A DNA stretch of 64,000 nt, taken from assembly GCA_900313015.1 (NCBI GenBank), contig OMPR01000014.1:186001-250000 (forward strand), read 5' to 3'. Both the position numbers and the translations under genes were made by a program. The notes beneath the pieces were generated by a model. The model worked only from the letters and a program-made list of their open reading frames with translations, had not been told where the DNA came from and searched no databases. This document shows positions 8,662-17,703 of the stretch, piece by piece. Position 1 is the first letter of the stretch. The number at the start of each line of letters is the position of its first letter. Source of the DNA: Rhodobacteraceae bacterium EL53 (GTDB lineage Bacteria > Pseudomonadota > Alphaproteobacteria > Rhodobacterales > Rhodobacteraceae).

Positions 8662-10307
8662 GCAAGATCACGGTATTTACGGCCAAACGCATCCACACCA
8701 TGACCGATAGCGCGCCACAGGCCACGGCGGTTGCGGTGCGCGATGGCGTGATCCTTGAGGCGGGCACGCTGGACAGTCTCGCGCCGTGGCTGGATGCGCA
8801 CCCACACGAGGTGGACGACCGGTTTGCCGACAAGGTGATCCTGCCCGGGTTCATTGACCCGCATCTGCATCCCTTTATCGGCGCGGTTCTGTTGCCAACG
8901 CGGTTCATCACCGCGTTTGAGTGGGATCTGCCCGGGCAGAGCGGTCAGGCCACCCGCGGCCATGCTGAGTATTTGGCGGCGGTAAAACAGGCGGTCGCAG
9001 AGGATGATGGCGCGCAGCCCATCTTTGTCACGTGGGGGTATCATCAGATCTGGCATGGTCAGGTTACCCGCGCGCAATTGAACGAAATTTCTGAGACACG
9101 GCCCATTCTGGTCTGGCACCGCTCGTTTCACGAGGTGATCCTGAATGACGCCGCGATTGCCCTTTTGAACATCGATGCCGAGGTGATGGAGACCCACCCC
9201 CAGATTGATGCGGAGGCCGGGCGGTTTTCGGAAACCGGCGCGATGGTGGCCATCGAGGGGGTGAAACCGATCCTGTTTTCGCCCACGTGGTTTGGTGCCG
9301 GGCTGGCACAGCTGCACGAGGTGCTGCATGCAGGGGGCCATACCACGGTCGCTGATATGGCTTGGGGCATGTTTGACTACGAGCTGGAATGGGCGGCCTA
9401 TACCCACGCGATGGACTCGGTTGCGCCACCCTATCGGGTGATGATGGTGCCGCGCGGTCTGCCTGATCCAGAATTGACCGGTTCGCCCGAGGCGGCCTTT
9501 GATCGGGTCGATGCCCTGACTGATCGCGGCACGGATCGGTTGTTCTTTGACGGGCATGTGAAATTTTTCACCGATGGCGCGTTCTTTTCCGAACTGATGC
9601 AACTGGGTGATCCCGGCTACATTGACGGGCATCATGGCGAATGGCTGACCGCGCCCGAGCAGTTCGAAGCGATTGCGCGCCCGTATTGGAACGCGGGATA
9701 CCGAGTTCACGTGCATTGCACCGGCGATTTGGGGGTCGAGTTGGCGTTGGATGTGCTGGATAAGCTACAATTTGAACGCCCCCGTGTCGATCACCGGTTC
9801 ACCATTGAGCATTTCGGCGTCTCAACCGAAGATCAGGTGCGTCGGATCAAAGCTTTGGGGGCGTTGGTCTCTGCCAATGTTTATTACCTGCACGAGTTGG
9901 GCGAGGCTTATTGGCGGGAATCCATTGGCCATGAGCGTGCCAGTCAGATGGCGCGGCTGGGGTCGTTGGCCCGCGCCGATGTGCCCTTTGCGTTGCATTC
10001 CGATTTCACCATGGCCCCGGCGCATCCGTTGACCAGTGTTTGGGTCGCGGTCAATCGCTTTGCTGAATCTGGCGCAGTGCTTGGTGAAAACGAACGGATT
10101 TCGATCCATCAGGCGTTGAAAGCGATCACGATTGATGCGGCATGGGTGTTGGGCCAAGAGGGGCAGATTGGCTCAATCCGGTCTGGGAAAAAGGCGGACT
10201 TTACCGTGTTGGATGAGGATCCGTACGAGGTTGACCCGGCCAAGCTCAAGGATATCCGTATTGATGCCACCGTATTTGAAGGGGCGGTTCATCCGCGCCC
10301 GAAATGA
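8658..10307 (+). CDS. Amidohydrolase-superfamily metal hydrolase (YtcJ-like)
   Basis: A 549-aa amidohydrolase of the large YtcJ/N-substituted formamide deformylase-like group. The metal-binding HxH motif is in FIDPHLHPF (about residues 70-78). Later features are RVHVHCTGDLGVELALD, FTIEHFGV, PFALHSDFTMAPAHP (metal Asp) and the C-terminal GSIRSGKKADFTVLDEDP that closes the composite barrel. It probably cleaves an amide or related C-N bond; the substrate cannot be predicted. Four-base overlaps with both the TetR gene and the CobW GTPase gene show tight co-translation. Confidence 0.85.
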   Translation: MSKITVFTAKRIHTMTDSAPQATAVAVRDGVILEAGTLDSLAPWLDAHPHEVDDRFADKVILPGFIDPHLHPFIGAVLLPTRFITAFEWDLPGQSGQATRGHAEYLAAVKQAVAEDDGAQPIFVTWGYHQIWHGQVTRAQLNEISETRPILVWHRSFHEVILNDAAIALLNIDAEVMETHPQIDAEAGRFSETGAMVAIEGVKPILFSPTWFGAGLAQLHEVLHAGGHTTVADMAWGMFDYELEWAAYTHAMDSVAPPYRVMMVPRGLPDPELTGSPEAAFDRVDALTDRGTDRLFFDGHVKFFTDGAFFSELMQLGDPGYIDGHHGEWLTAPEQFEAIARPYWNAGYRVHVHCTGDLGVELALDVLDKLQFERPRVDHRFTIEHFGVSTEDQVRRIKALGALVSANVYYLHELGEAYWRESIGHERASQMARLGSLARADVPFALHSDFTMAPAHPLTSVWVAVNRFAESGAVLGENERISIHQALKAITIDAAWVLGQEGQIGSIRSGKKADFTVLDEDPYEVDPAKLKDIRIDATVFEGAVHPRPK

Positions 10308-11134
10308 GCCTGCCCGTCTTGATCGTGGCGGGCTATTTGGGAGCCGGTAAAACCACACTGATCAATGATTTTCTAACCGATCCCGGCGGGCGACGGACTG
10401 TGGTTCTGGTCAATGATTTCGGGGCCATCAACATCGACGCCGCACTGATTAAAACGGCTGAGGGGGATACCATTGCGCTGACCAATGGCTGTGCATGTTG
10501 TGTGATTGGCGATGATCTACTGGGTGCCACCAAGCGCGCAGTCGCTACCGCGCCTGATCTGCTGATTGTTGAGGCCAGCGGCGTATCTGACCCAGCGCGA
10601 TTGGCGTTGCTGTTGCGTGGGGTGGCGGGGGTTGATCCGGCGCGCATCCTGACGGTGATCAATGGCGCAGCAGCGCGGCGCAATGCCCAGGACAAATTCA
10701 TCGGGCGGCTGTTTGCAGCGCAAATCACCAGTTCTGATTTTGTAGCCTTAAACCGGGAAACGGATTACGCTGCAGAAACCGTCGCACGCTTGGCACCTGA
10801 TGCTGTTTTCGTAGCCTCGGTTGGGGCCGCCTTGAATGGGGTCACATCCGCCGTTGCGGCCACGATGGTGGATGTCCTGCCAGAGTTTAAGAGCCGTATT
10901 CTGGATCACCCAAGACCGACCTCAGAGGCGGCGCTGCGACGCTGGACCGCGACCCTTCCGGCCGATGTGCATCGGGCCAAAGGGATCGTGGATACCCGCC
11001 ACGGTCTGGTGAAGTTTGATTATTGTCAGGGGCAAACCGTCATAAGCGCTCTGCCATTTGCGCCGCGGTATGATGTTGGAAAGATCGTTTTGATCGGCCC
11101 TGCGGGGGCCTGCACAGGTCCCGAAACCCAATGA
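10304..11134 (+). CDS. CobW/COG0523-family G3E GTPase, short form
   Basis: A 276-aa GTPase of the CobW/COG0523 group, whose members deliver metals (mainly Zn or Co) to client enzymes. The Walker A motif YLGAGKTT is at 11-18, NDFG at 37-40, and the metal-binding CxCC motif NGCACC at 61-66. The C-terminal CobW domain is shorter than in 320-400-aa homologues and there is no long His-rich stretch. Its ATG overlaps the stop of the amidohydrolase gene. I infer a dedicated metal chaperone for that metallohydrolase. Confidence 0.85.
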   Translation: MSLPVLIVAGYLGAGKTTLINDFLTDPGGRRTVVLVNDFGAINIDAALIKTAEGDTIALTNGCACCVIGDDLLGATKRAVATAPDLLIVEASGVSDPARLALLLRGVAGVDPARILTVINGAAARRNAQDKFIGRLFAAQITSSDFVALNRETDYAAETVARLAPDAVFVASVGAALNGVTSAVAATMVDVLPEFKSRILDHPRPTSEAALRRWTATLPADVHRAKGIVDTRHGLVKFDYCQGQTVISALPFAPRYDVGKIVLIGPAGACTGPETQ

Positions 11135-11289
11135 TCGGGCGGTGCGGACCCCACCAGTGACGGGCGACGCGAGGTAATCGGCCCATTATGTTGATGCGCC
11201 TGTACTGTTTCCCTATTTCTTGTGCCAATTGCTGCCAGTCCAGCCTCGTCTGCTTTGCGCGCATGACGTGAACTCAGAGGATCCTGACC

Positions 11290-12054
11290 ATGACCGACAA
11301 CATTCTCATCACGACCGAGGCACGCGTCACCACCGTGACCATCGACCGCCAAGATAAAAAGAATGCCATCACGCAGGCGATGTACGGTGCGATGGCGGAT
11401 GCCATCGAAGAGTATGGGCAAGCGGATACGGCCCGCGCGCTGATCCTGACTGGGGCGGGCGACATGTTCACCGCGGGCAATGACTTGCAGGATTTTTCGA
11501 TCCAAGGAAGTGGACAAAGCGAAGAGATGCCACCAGTGGGTCGGTTTCTGAATGCGATCCGGGATTGCCCTAAACCGTTGATCGCGGCAGTGAATGGGCC
11601 GGGGATCGGGATCGGCCTGACCATGCTGCTGCATTGCGATCTGGTTTACGCAGGTCAAAGTGCCACATTCGGCGCACCGTTTGTAAAATTGGGGCTGGTG
11701 CCCGAGGCCGGTGCCTCGATCCTGTTACCCGCATCTGTGGGCATGGCTGTGGCTAACGACATCTTGTTGGCTGGTCGGACCCTGACCGCTGACGAAGCGC
11801 ATAGCTACGGCTTGGTCGCGCGTGTCTTTGCGGATGCCGATCTGATGACAGAGGTTCAAGCCATTGCCCAGTCGGTTGCCCAATCTGCCCCCGTGGCATT
11901 GCGCCGGTCCAAGGCATTGATCCGAAATCAGAAAGATCAGATTGCCGACCACATGGCAGCTGAAATCAGCGTGTTCGTAGAGCAGCTCAAATCCCCGGAT
12001 TTTGCCGAAAGCGTTGCCGCGTTGATGCAGAAACGCGCGCCAAATTACGGCTGA
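11290..12054 (+). CDS. Enoyl-CoA hydratase/isomerase family protein
   Basis: Crotonase-fold protein, 254 aa. The oxyanion-hole segments are ALILTGAGDMFTAGNDLQD (about 52-70) and AAVNGPGIGIGLTMLLHCDL (about 98-117), written here only as landmarks. AAVNGP..G is the crotonase signature. Glu139 in the KLGLVPEAGAS segment may be the catalytic acid; the second Glu used by hydratases is less clear, so an isomerase or hydrolase role is possible. It lies 155 bases beyond the CobW gene on the same strand and probably acts on the CoA ester made by the ligase at the operon head. The ATG follows GAGGATCCTGACC. Confidence 0.85.
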   Translation: MTDNILITTEARVTTVTIDRQDKKNAITQAMYGAMADAIEEYGQADTARALILTGAGDMFTAGNDLQDFSIQGSGQSEEMPPVGRFLNAIRDCPKPLIAAVNGPGIGIGLTMLLHCDLVYAGQSATFGAPFVKLGLVPEAGASILLPASVGMAVANDILLAGRTLTADEAHSYGLVARVFADADLMTEVQAIAQSVAQSAPVALRRSKALIRNQKDQIADHMAAEISVFVEQLKSPDFAESVAALMQKRAPNYG

Positions 12055-12521
12055 CCTTTTGAAACTGCCGCCATCATGGCGGTGGGATGGCTATGTTGTA
12101 AATCTCGGCGGAAGTTTGCATTTCATCTATGCCCGGAGGGGCCTTGGTTTACTCCAAGGCCTCGGCCACAGGGATGCCAAGACCCGGTCGGCGCGCGCGG
12201 ACAGCGACGTGTATTTAGGTCTCTGACGTTTCGCTGCATGTGCTGGAAAGCGGTGCTTAAACCTAGTCCTCATTCTGGTGTGAGTCGAAGTTTAGAAGAA
12301 TAGCCAGAAGGTAATCGAAGTGCCTTGGCGCATGACTGTCTGGGGGTGGAGAGGGGCTTTCGGATAGCGTTTAAAGGTTTAAAAAGCTGCGGTACTTGCG
12401 CGCAAATATACCAAAATGGGTGAATTTCCCGCGCCGCGAATTCATAATACCGCGAATATTGCGCACTTCTCGCACTGGTTCTCAGGTAGGTGTACCTGAA
12501 ACACATTAGGAGTGAAGCCCC
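12055..12521. other. 467-base intergenic region with two hairpins
   Basis: I see no credible gene here. Just after the enoyl-CoA hydratase gene are two hairpins: CCGCC/GGCGG (12068-12082) and GGCCTTGG/CCAAGGCC (12140-12161). Neither is followed by a T-tract, so termination is only possible, not shown. The right end holds the presumed promoter and operator of the ThDP enzyme gene at 12522. Confidence 0.4.
12482..12499. promoter_or_regulatory. 18-base inverted repeat upstream of ThDP gene
   Basis: Perfect 7-base arms TCAGGTA (12482-12488) and TACCTGA (12493-12499) with a GGTG spacer, 23 bases before the start codon and just ahead of the ribosome binding site. The position fits a repressor operator. 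The sequence differs from the CTGTATAC element near gntR. Confidence 0.4.
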
Positions 12522-14144
12522 ATGGGGACCAACATGAACGTCTATCAATCTATTGCGCGATCCGTTGCTGATCATGGGGCAGCTACGATGTTTGGGCTGA
12601 TGGGCGACGCCAACTTATTCATGGTAGATAGTTTTGTGCGCGATTGCGGTGGCCGATTTGTGCCTGCAGCGCACGAGGGCAGCTCTGTCTTGATGGCTTT
12701 GGCCTATGCGCATGTGGCAGGCAAAGTGGGCGTTGCGTCGGTTACCCATGGTCCGGCGTTGACGAACTGTATTACGGCGCTGACCGAAGGGGTGCGGGGT
12801 CATGTTCCCATGGTTCTGCTTGCGGGGGATACCCCGGTCGCGAACCCACGCCATTTGCAAGGCATTGATCAACGTGAATTGGTTAAAACTACCGGCGCTG
12901 GCTTTGAGCAGGTGCGCGCGCCGGATACTGTGAGCAAGGATATAGCACGCGCCTTTTACCGGGCGCAGGTGGAACGTCGCCCTATCGTTGTGAATATGCC
13001 AGCGGATTTTATGTGGCAGGAAACCGAGCACGACGTACAGGTGCTCGACGTGTTCACCGCTCCGGGTGGTGTAGCGCAGGGTGACATTCTGGACGAGGCG
13101 ATTGGTATGATCGCGTCTGCACGCCGTCCTTTGATCTTGGCCGGTGCGGGCGCAGTTGGTGCGCGCGATCAGTTGATCAAACTTGCCGACAGGTTGGAAT
13201 CCCCGCTTGCGACGACGCTGAAAGCCAAGGGGTTGTTCAATGATCACCCTTATAACATTGATATATTCGGCACACTCTCCACACCCGCGGCCTATGAGCT
13301 GATTGCCCAGTCTGATTGCATCATTTGTTTCGGAACGGCACTGCATGACTTTACCACGGACCGTGGCAAGCTGATGAAAGATAAACGTATTATTCAGGTG
13401 GACATCGAACCCACCGCGATTGGTGGGGGGTTGCACCCTGACGCCGCTTTGGTGGCGGATTCAGGTTTGACCGCAGAAACCATCCTCTATTGGTTGGACG
13501 AAGCAGAAATCCCTGCGAGCGGGTTTACCCGCGAGTTGGACATCGAAACCCTTACGGCACATCCAACGGGATCAGACAAAACGACAGACGGTTTTGTGAA
13601 TTATGTGCAGGCGCTGGAACGGTTTGAACAAACGCTGCCGTCTGACCGCATTCTGGTCACGGATGGGGGTCGTTTCATGACCGAGGTGTGGTGCCGTATT
13701 TCCTCCCCTGATCCGCAGAGTTTCGTTGTAACTGCGAACTTTGGCTCCATTGGTTTGGGCATCCAAGAAGCCATTGGTGCGGGGGTGGCAGCACCCAACC
13801 GGCCTGTGGTCGTCTTTAGTGGCGATGGGGGATTCATGATGGGCGGGATCAATGAATTCAACACCGCCGTACGTCTTGGTTTGGATCTGATCGTGATTGT
13901 TGCCAACGATTCAGCCTATGGTGCGGAACATATCCAATTCCTCGACAGGAAAATGGATCCCAGCCTGACACAGTTCGATTGGCCCTCTTTTGCTGAGATA
14001 GCCACATCGTTGGGGGGGCAGGGCATCGAAGTGCAGTCTGCCGAGGATTTGGAAGCCGCGATTTCTGCGCTTGAGACTCGTAAGGGACCTGTGTTGATTG
14101 AACTGCGCATTGATCCAAACGATGTACCGCGTATGCGGATCTAA
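12522..14144 (+). CDS. Thiamine diphosphate-dependent enzyme (acetolactate synthase/benzoylformate decarboxylase-like)
   Basis: A 540-aa ThDP enzyme with the usual three domains. The catalytic Glu lies in AAHEGSSVLMALAYA (about residue 51); the ThDP/Mg motif runs from SGDGGFMMGG (about 430) to IVANDSAYG. It lacks features that would fix it as a true acetolactate synthase, and no small subunit gene follows. Benzoylformate-decarboxylase-like or other 2-oxoacid decarboxylase/carboligase activity is possible. TAGGAG precedes the ATG at 12522; Met5 is an alternative. It precedes the GntR and racemase-like genes on the same strand, suggesting a shared pathway with the second ThDP enzyme nearby. Confidence 0.75.
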   Translation: MGTNMNVYQSIARSVADHGAATMFGLMGDANLFMVDSFVRDCGGRFVPAAHEGSSVLMALAYAHVAGKVGVASVTHGPALTNCITALTEGVRGHVPMVLLAGDTPVANPRHLQGIDQRELVKTTGAGFEQVRAPDTVSKDIARAFYRAQVERRPIVVNMPADFMWQETEHDVQVLDVFTAPGGVAQGDILDEAIGMIASARRPLILAGAGAVGARDQLIKLADRLESPLATTLKAKGLFNDHPYNIDIFGTLSTPAAYELIAQSDCIICFGTALHDFTTDRGKLMKDKRIIQVDIEPTAIGGGLHPDAALVADSGLTAETILYWLDEAEIPASGFTRELDIETLTAHPTGSDKTTDGFVNYVQALERFEQTLPSDRILVTDGGRFMTEVWCRISSPDPQSFVVTANFGSIGLGIQEAIGAGVAAPNRPVVVFSGDGGFMMGGINEFNTAVRLGLDLIVIVANDSAYGAEHIQFLDRKMDPSLTQFDWPSFAEIATSLGGQGIEVQSAEDLEAAISALETRKGPVLIELRIDPNDVPRMRI

Positions 14145-14180
14145 AACGCCCTTTGGGAATCGGAATTTGGACCGATCAGA

Positions 14181-14204
14181 ACGGCGACGGATCTCCGTCG
14201 CCGT
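14181..14204 (+). terminator. Hairpin after the first ThDP gene
   Basis: ACGGCGACGG (14181-14190), a four-base loop, then CCGTCGCCGT (14195-14204): a perfect 10-bp stem 37 bases after the stop codon. The following ATCTATTTG is only mildly T-rich. Probably the transcription end for the gene at 12522. Confidence 0.6.
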
Positions 14205-14247
14205 ATCTATTTGTGGGAAAGGCCTTTTGGATCGGGGTTTTTGCAAA

Positions 14248-14257
14248 CTGTATACCG
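14248..14257. promoter_or_regulatory. CTGTATAC element upstream of gntR-type gene
   Basis: CTGTATACCG at 14248-14257 shares its first eight bases with the perfect palindrome CTGTATACAG at 17578-17587 upstream of the minus-strand ThDP gene. TGTATACA-type sites are typical targets of FCD-domain GntR regulators. I infer that the GntR encoded at 14345 binds both, autoregulating itself and controlling the second ThDP gene. Confidence 0.45.
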
Positions 14258-14293
14258 ACAAGAATTCAAGATTGTCCGCAAATCAATTGACAT

Positions 14294-14317
14294 TTCTTTC
14301 TGCCCTGTCAGAAAGAA
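14294..14317. promoter_or_regulatory. Inverted repeat in leader of gntR-type gene
   Basis: Perfect 9-base arms TTCTTTCTG (14294-14302) and CAGAAAGAA (14309-14317) with a six-base spacer, 27 bases before the GntR start. It could be an operator or a leader hairpin. Confidence 0.35.
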
Positions 14318-14344
14318 TATCATCAATCGAGGACATGACCCAAC

Positions 14345-15007
14345 ATGAGCACAAGCGTTGATTTGGTGTACGAGCAAGTGCGTCACATGGCGGCCAATTT
14401 TGAATTCAAGCCAGCAGAGCGCATCAACGAAAGTGAGCTGTCCAAACGGCTTGGGGCAAGTCGCACACCGCTGCGCGAGGCGATGAACCGTTTGACGGCC
14501 GAAGGGCTGTTGATGTTTGAGGCTGGGCGTGGGTTTTTCTGCCAACCGCTCAATCCGCAACTGGTTGTGAACCTTTACGAATTGCGAGAGGCGCTGGAAA
14601 CCGCAGCCATTCGTGCCGCGGTTGAACGCGCAAGTGATGACCAGATTGACGAACTCCAGCAATTCATTCTGGATACGGCAGGTCGCTATACAGACGGAAC
14701 CCCAACGCGGGAAATCGTTGCACTGGACGAACAGTTTCACCTGATGATCGCCAACCTGTCAGGCAATCCCGAATTGGTGAACATGATCGAACTGACTTAC
14801 GAACGCATTCGGTATGTCCGCTGGATCGCGATGCGCGAAAAGATCGACATTACCCATGCGGCTCACATGCACATTTTTGAGGCGATCGCCGCACGTGATG
14901 CGGATGCTGCCGTGGCGCGGATGCGCGATCACATCAAGAAACACAACGCAGAAGCGACCGAGATTGTAGGCAAGGCTTACACGCATCTTTACGTCCCTCA
15001 GCAATAA
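14345..15007 (+). CDS. GntR-family regulator, FCD (FadR) subfamily
   Basis: A 220-aa regulator with an N-terminal winged helix-turn-helix (about residues 8-70; INESELSKRLGASRTPLREAM is the recognition region, given as INESELSKRL and SRTPLREAM) and a C-terminal FCD helical domain whose metal-binding residues include Asp/His in ALDEQFHLMIANLSGN. It sits between two ThDP-enzyme genes and just before a racemase-like gene. The shared CTGTATAC elements point to local control. The effector is probably a small carboxylic acid. Confidence 0.85.
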   Translation: MSTSVDLVYEQVRHMAANFEFKPAERINESELSKRLGASRTPLREAMNRLTAEGLLMFEAGRGFFCQPLNPQLVVNLYELREALETAAIRAAVERASDDQIDELQQFILDTAGRYTDGTPTREIVALDEQFHLMIANLSGNPELVNMIELTYERIRYVRWIAMREKIDITHAAHMHIFEAIAARDADAAVARMRDHIKKHNAEATEIVGKAYTHLYVPQQ

Positions 15008-15031
15008 AAGACCCTGAAAAGGTATCACATC

Positions 15032-15787
15032 ATGACAATGGTATACGGCGGGAAATCTGTTTACGGGGCCGTGTTGGGTATTTTGATGCTCGAAGCACGG
15101 TTCCCTCGTATTTTTGGCGATATTGGCAATGCGACAACGTGGTCGTTTCCAGTGCAGTACAGGGTCGTCAAAGGGGCAAGCCCGGACAAAGTTGTGCGTC
15201 AGGATCCGATGCTGTTGGTGGATGATTTCATCGCAGCCGCAAACGAGTTGGTTGAATCTGGATGTGATGGGATCACCACGAATTGCGGCTTTCTGGCACT
15301 GACCCAAGAGCGTATTTCCAAGGCCGTGCCTGTGCCTGTGGCCACTTCTTCGCTTATGCAGATCCCGATGGTTCAGGCCTTGTTGGCGCCGGACAAAAAG
15401 GTTGCCGTTCTGACCATTTCCAAAAATACGCTGACGCCTGCGCACCTGCGTGCGGCGGGGGTGAAAAACCTGGATGAGGTTCCCATTTTCGGGACCGATG
15501 AGGGCCACACCTTTACTCGCAGTATTCTGGACGATCACGAAGCAATCGATTTCGAGGCGTGTCGTCAGGATATGATTGATGCGGCACGCCAGATTGTCGA
15601 AACGGATCGTGATGTGGGGGCTATCGTGCTGGAATGTACGAACATGACGCCCTATGCGCTCGACGTTCGAAAAGTGACCGGCTTGCCGGTGTTTTCGATC
15701 CATTCCTTTGTGAACTGGTTTCATCAGGGATTGATCCCAAGTCGGTTCCCCTTGGACCTTGATGATCCACGATCCGGCCTCTTTTAA
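15032..15787 (+). CDS. Asp/Glu/hydantoin racemase-superfamily protein
   Basis: A 251-aa protein of the Asp/Glu racemase superfamily, which includes amino-acid and hydantoin racemases, maleate isomerase and arylmalonate decarboxylase. Both expected active-site cysteines appear present: Cys85 in TTNCGFLAL and Cys202 in LECTNMTPYA. That supports two-base racemase chemistry or an isomerase rather than the one-cysteine decarboxylase. It follows gntR by 24 bases with AAAAGG before the ATG. Its partners are two ThDP enzymes, so the substrate may be a 2-hydroxy or 2-amino acid derivative feeding a 2-oxoacid. Confidence 0.75.
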   Translation: MTMVYGGKSVYGAVLGILMLEARFPRIFGDIGNATTWSFPVQYRVVKGASPDKVVRQDPMLLVDDFIAAANELVESGCDGITTNCGFLALTQERISKAVPVPVATSSLMQIPMVQALLAPDKKVAVLTISKNTLTPAHLRAAGVKNLDEVPIFGTDEGHTFTRSILDDHEAIDFEACRQDMIDAARQIVETDRDVGAIVLECTNMTPYALDVRKVTGLPVFSIHSFVNWFHQGLIPSRFPLDLDDPRSGLF

Positions 15788-15797
15788 GACCGGATCG
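15770..15797 (+). terminator. Hairpin overlapping the racemase-like gene stop
   Basis: CGATCCGG (15770-15777) pairs with CCGGATCG (15790-15797); the loop holds CTCTTTTAAGA including the TAA stop. It lies between convergent genes. No T-tract follows, so confidence is moderate. Confidence 0.4.
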
Positions 15798-15808
15798 CGG
15801 GGCCTGCC

Positions 15809-17542
15809 TTATTCGAAATAGGGCAGGTTCTTTGCTTTGGCAGCGCGGACCCAATTGGGAACAAACGGGATGATCTTGTCCTGCGTTGGCACCATCATTT
15901 CGATAAAGCTGGCACCGGGGTGGTCGATTGCGTCCTGCAAGATCGCCTCGATATCATCTTCGCTGGTGATGCGTGCGGTTTTAAAGCCAAAGGCCTCAGC
16001 CAGTTTGATGTAATCGACAGATCCGAAATCAGTCGACCAAGGCTCATCCACATCGTCCAGCAACAGGGCTTCGCCCCGGATCCAGCCAAAGGCGTCATTG
16101 CGGGTCAGGATGACGGTTACGTTTTTGTTGCTGCGTCGGATGGTTTCCATATCGCCCATCACAAAGCCAAATGAGCCGTCCCCGGTGAACGAAATGATCG
16201 GCCCGTCCGAGGCGTAAGACGCCCCCAAAGCTGCGGGAACCGAATAGCCCAACGCGCCCATTGAATAGTTGGTGATATAGCGTCGCCCGGCCTCTTTGAT
16301 GGTCAGCAAGGCTGAGGGATAGATCGCGCTGACGCCGGGTTCGGACGTCACGATCGCATTTGCCGGCAGGATTTTGTCCAACGCCTGACTGAGCTTGACC
16401 GGTGATACAGTCCCTTCGGGCATTGGAATGTTGGAATTGAACACTTTGTCCAACGCGGTCTTCTTGATCGGGTTCAGATCGATCTCATCACGCTGCAGCG
16501 TTGGGAGATCTGCTTTGATGATCTCAACCATGTATTCCAAGCTGGCGCGTGCATCGCCAACCAGCCCGATTTTGACCGGGAAATTGTTGCCCACGTGGGC
16601 TTCGGCGATATCGAGATGCATGAACGTTTTTGCGTTCGGGTCGCCATACAGTTTCCAATGATCGGTTGCGGCACTGTCGGTGTTTGTCCCGATAAAGAAT
16701 ACCGTATCTGCCTCGCGGACATAGCGGTTGGAATACTCCATGCCGCCCCGACCGCCGATCACGCGCAACGCTAAGGGGTGGTTTTCGGGAATGGTGCCTT
16801 TGCCCGGCGTCGTGGTGCCAACCGGAATTTGCAACAATTCTGCCAACTCAAGAAGCGCGTCCGTCGCTTTGGAAATCAACCCACCTTGGCCACAGACGAT
16901 GACCGGTTTTTCCGCAGCGAGCAAAACCTCAACCGCGGCTTTGATCTTGCTGTGATCGGCGACGGGCCGGTGCGCCGGATAAACGCTGTAATCGCTTTCG
17001 GCGTAAAGGTCGCTGATCTCGGCCTCTTCGTGAAACACGTTGATCGGGACGCGAATGTGAACGGGTGCCGGACGGCCCGAGGTCGCAACACGGAACGCAC
17101 GCCGGAGCAGAAAGGGGATGTCCTTGGCATTTGTCAGCACAAAGGACTCTTTGCAGATGCTGTCATACAACGCGGATTGGTCCACGCCGGTTAGACCGTG
17201 CTTTTTGTCCTGATTGATTGGGATATCCGAGCTGAAGAAAATGACAGGAACAGAGCTTAGATAAGCTTCGGTAATGCCGGGGGAGCAATGCGTAACGCCG
17301 GGGCTTGGGGCCTCGAGCACGCAGGGGCGACCGGTGATTTTTGCATAAGCTTCGGCTGCGTATGACGCTGTGCGTTCGTCTCGGGTCAGAACATATTCGA
17401 TGTCAGAATGTTCGCGCCATTCCTTGTACCAACCGATTGTGGTTTCCCCGGGCAGGCCAAAAACATGCTTAACGCCATGAAGTTCAAGCATTTTCAAAAT
17501 GATCTGTGCACCGTTTAAGGCGTTAGGAGTTGTCTCGTTCAC
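15809..17542 (-). CDS. Thiamine diphosphate-dependent enzyme (acetolactate synthase-like large subunit)
   Basis: A 577-aa ThDP enzyme. The catalytic Glu is in LTRDERTASYAAEAYAK (about residue 55), and the ThDP-binding motif runs from FTGDGSFGFVMGD (about 452) to ILTRNDAFGW. Start is GTG at 17542, preceded by GAGG at good spacing. The C-terminus differs from anabolic IlvB and no IlvN-like subunit lies nearby, so a catabolic 2-oxoacid decarboxylase or ligase is likely. It faces the gntR/racemase genes and is expressed from a promoter region carrying the CTGTATACAG palindrome. Two divergent ThDP enzymes in 5 kb is unusual. Confidence 0.75.
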   Translation of the reverse strand: MNETTPNALNGAQIILKMLELHGVKHVFGLPGETTIGWYKEWREHSDIEYVLTRDERTASYAAEAYAKITGRPCVLEAPSPGVTHCSPGITEAYLSSVPVIFFSSDIPINQDKKHGLTGVDQSALYDSICKESFVLTNAKDIPFLLRRAFRVATSGRPAPVHIRVPINVFHEEAEISDLYAESDYSVYPAHRPVADHSKIKAAVEVLLAAEKPVIVCGQGGLISKATDALLELAELLQIPVGTTTPGKGTIPENHPLALRVIGGRGGMEYSNRYVREADTVFFIGTNTDSAATDHWKLYGDPNAKTFMHLDIAEAHVGNNFPVKIGLVGDARASLEYMVEIIKADLPTLQRDEIDLNPIKKTALDKVFNSNIPMPEGTVSPVKLSQALDKILPANAIVTSEPGVSAIYPSALLTIKEAGRRYITNYSMGALGYSVPAALGASYASDGPIISFTGDGSFGFVMGDMETIRRSNKNVTVILTRNDAFGWIRGEALLLDDVDEPWSTDFGSVDYIKLAEAFGFKTARITSEDDIEAILQDAIDHPGASFIEMMVPTQDKIIPFVPNWVRAAKAKNLPYFE

Positions 17543-17577
17543 GGCGTGACCTCTGCGTTATTGAATTGCATTATATT

Positions 17578-17587
17578 CTGTATACAG
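17578..17587. promoter_or_regulatory. CTGTATACAG palindrome, candidate GntR operator
   Basis: Perfect 10-base palindrome 36-45 bases upstream of the minus-strand ThDP gene start. Eight bases match the element at 14248 ahead of the GntR gene. Confidence 0.5.
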
Positions 17588-17703
17588 TTCGTAATGCCAA
17601 AAGGTACGCAGGTCAACAATCAGCATACATTGCGAGACCGTTGTTAATGAGGCGCGTTTAAACAAAGGGCAATTTTCAGTGGATCAGACTGTGTTTGAAA
17701 GGG

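Noticed and set aside
8484-9716. 410-codon minus-strand open frame
   Set aside because: It spans the TetR and amidohydrolase genes in antisense, with no recognisable domain. Codon bias supports the plus-strand genes.
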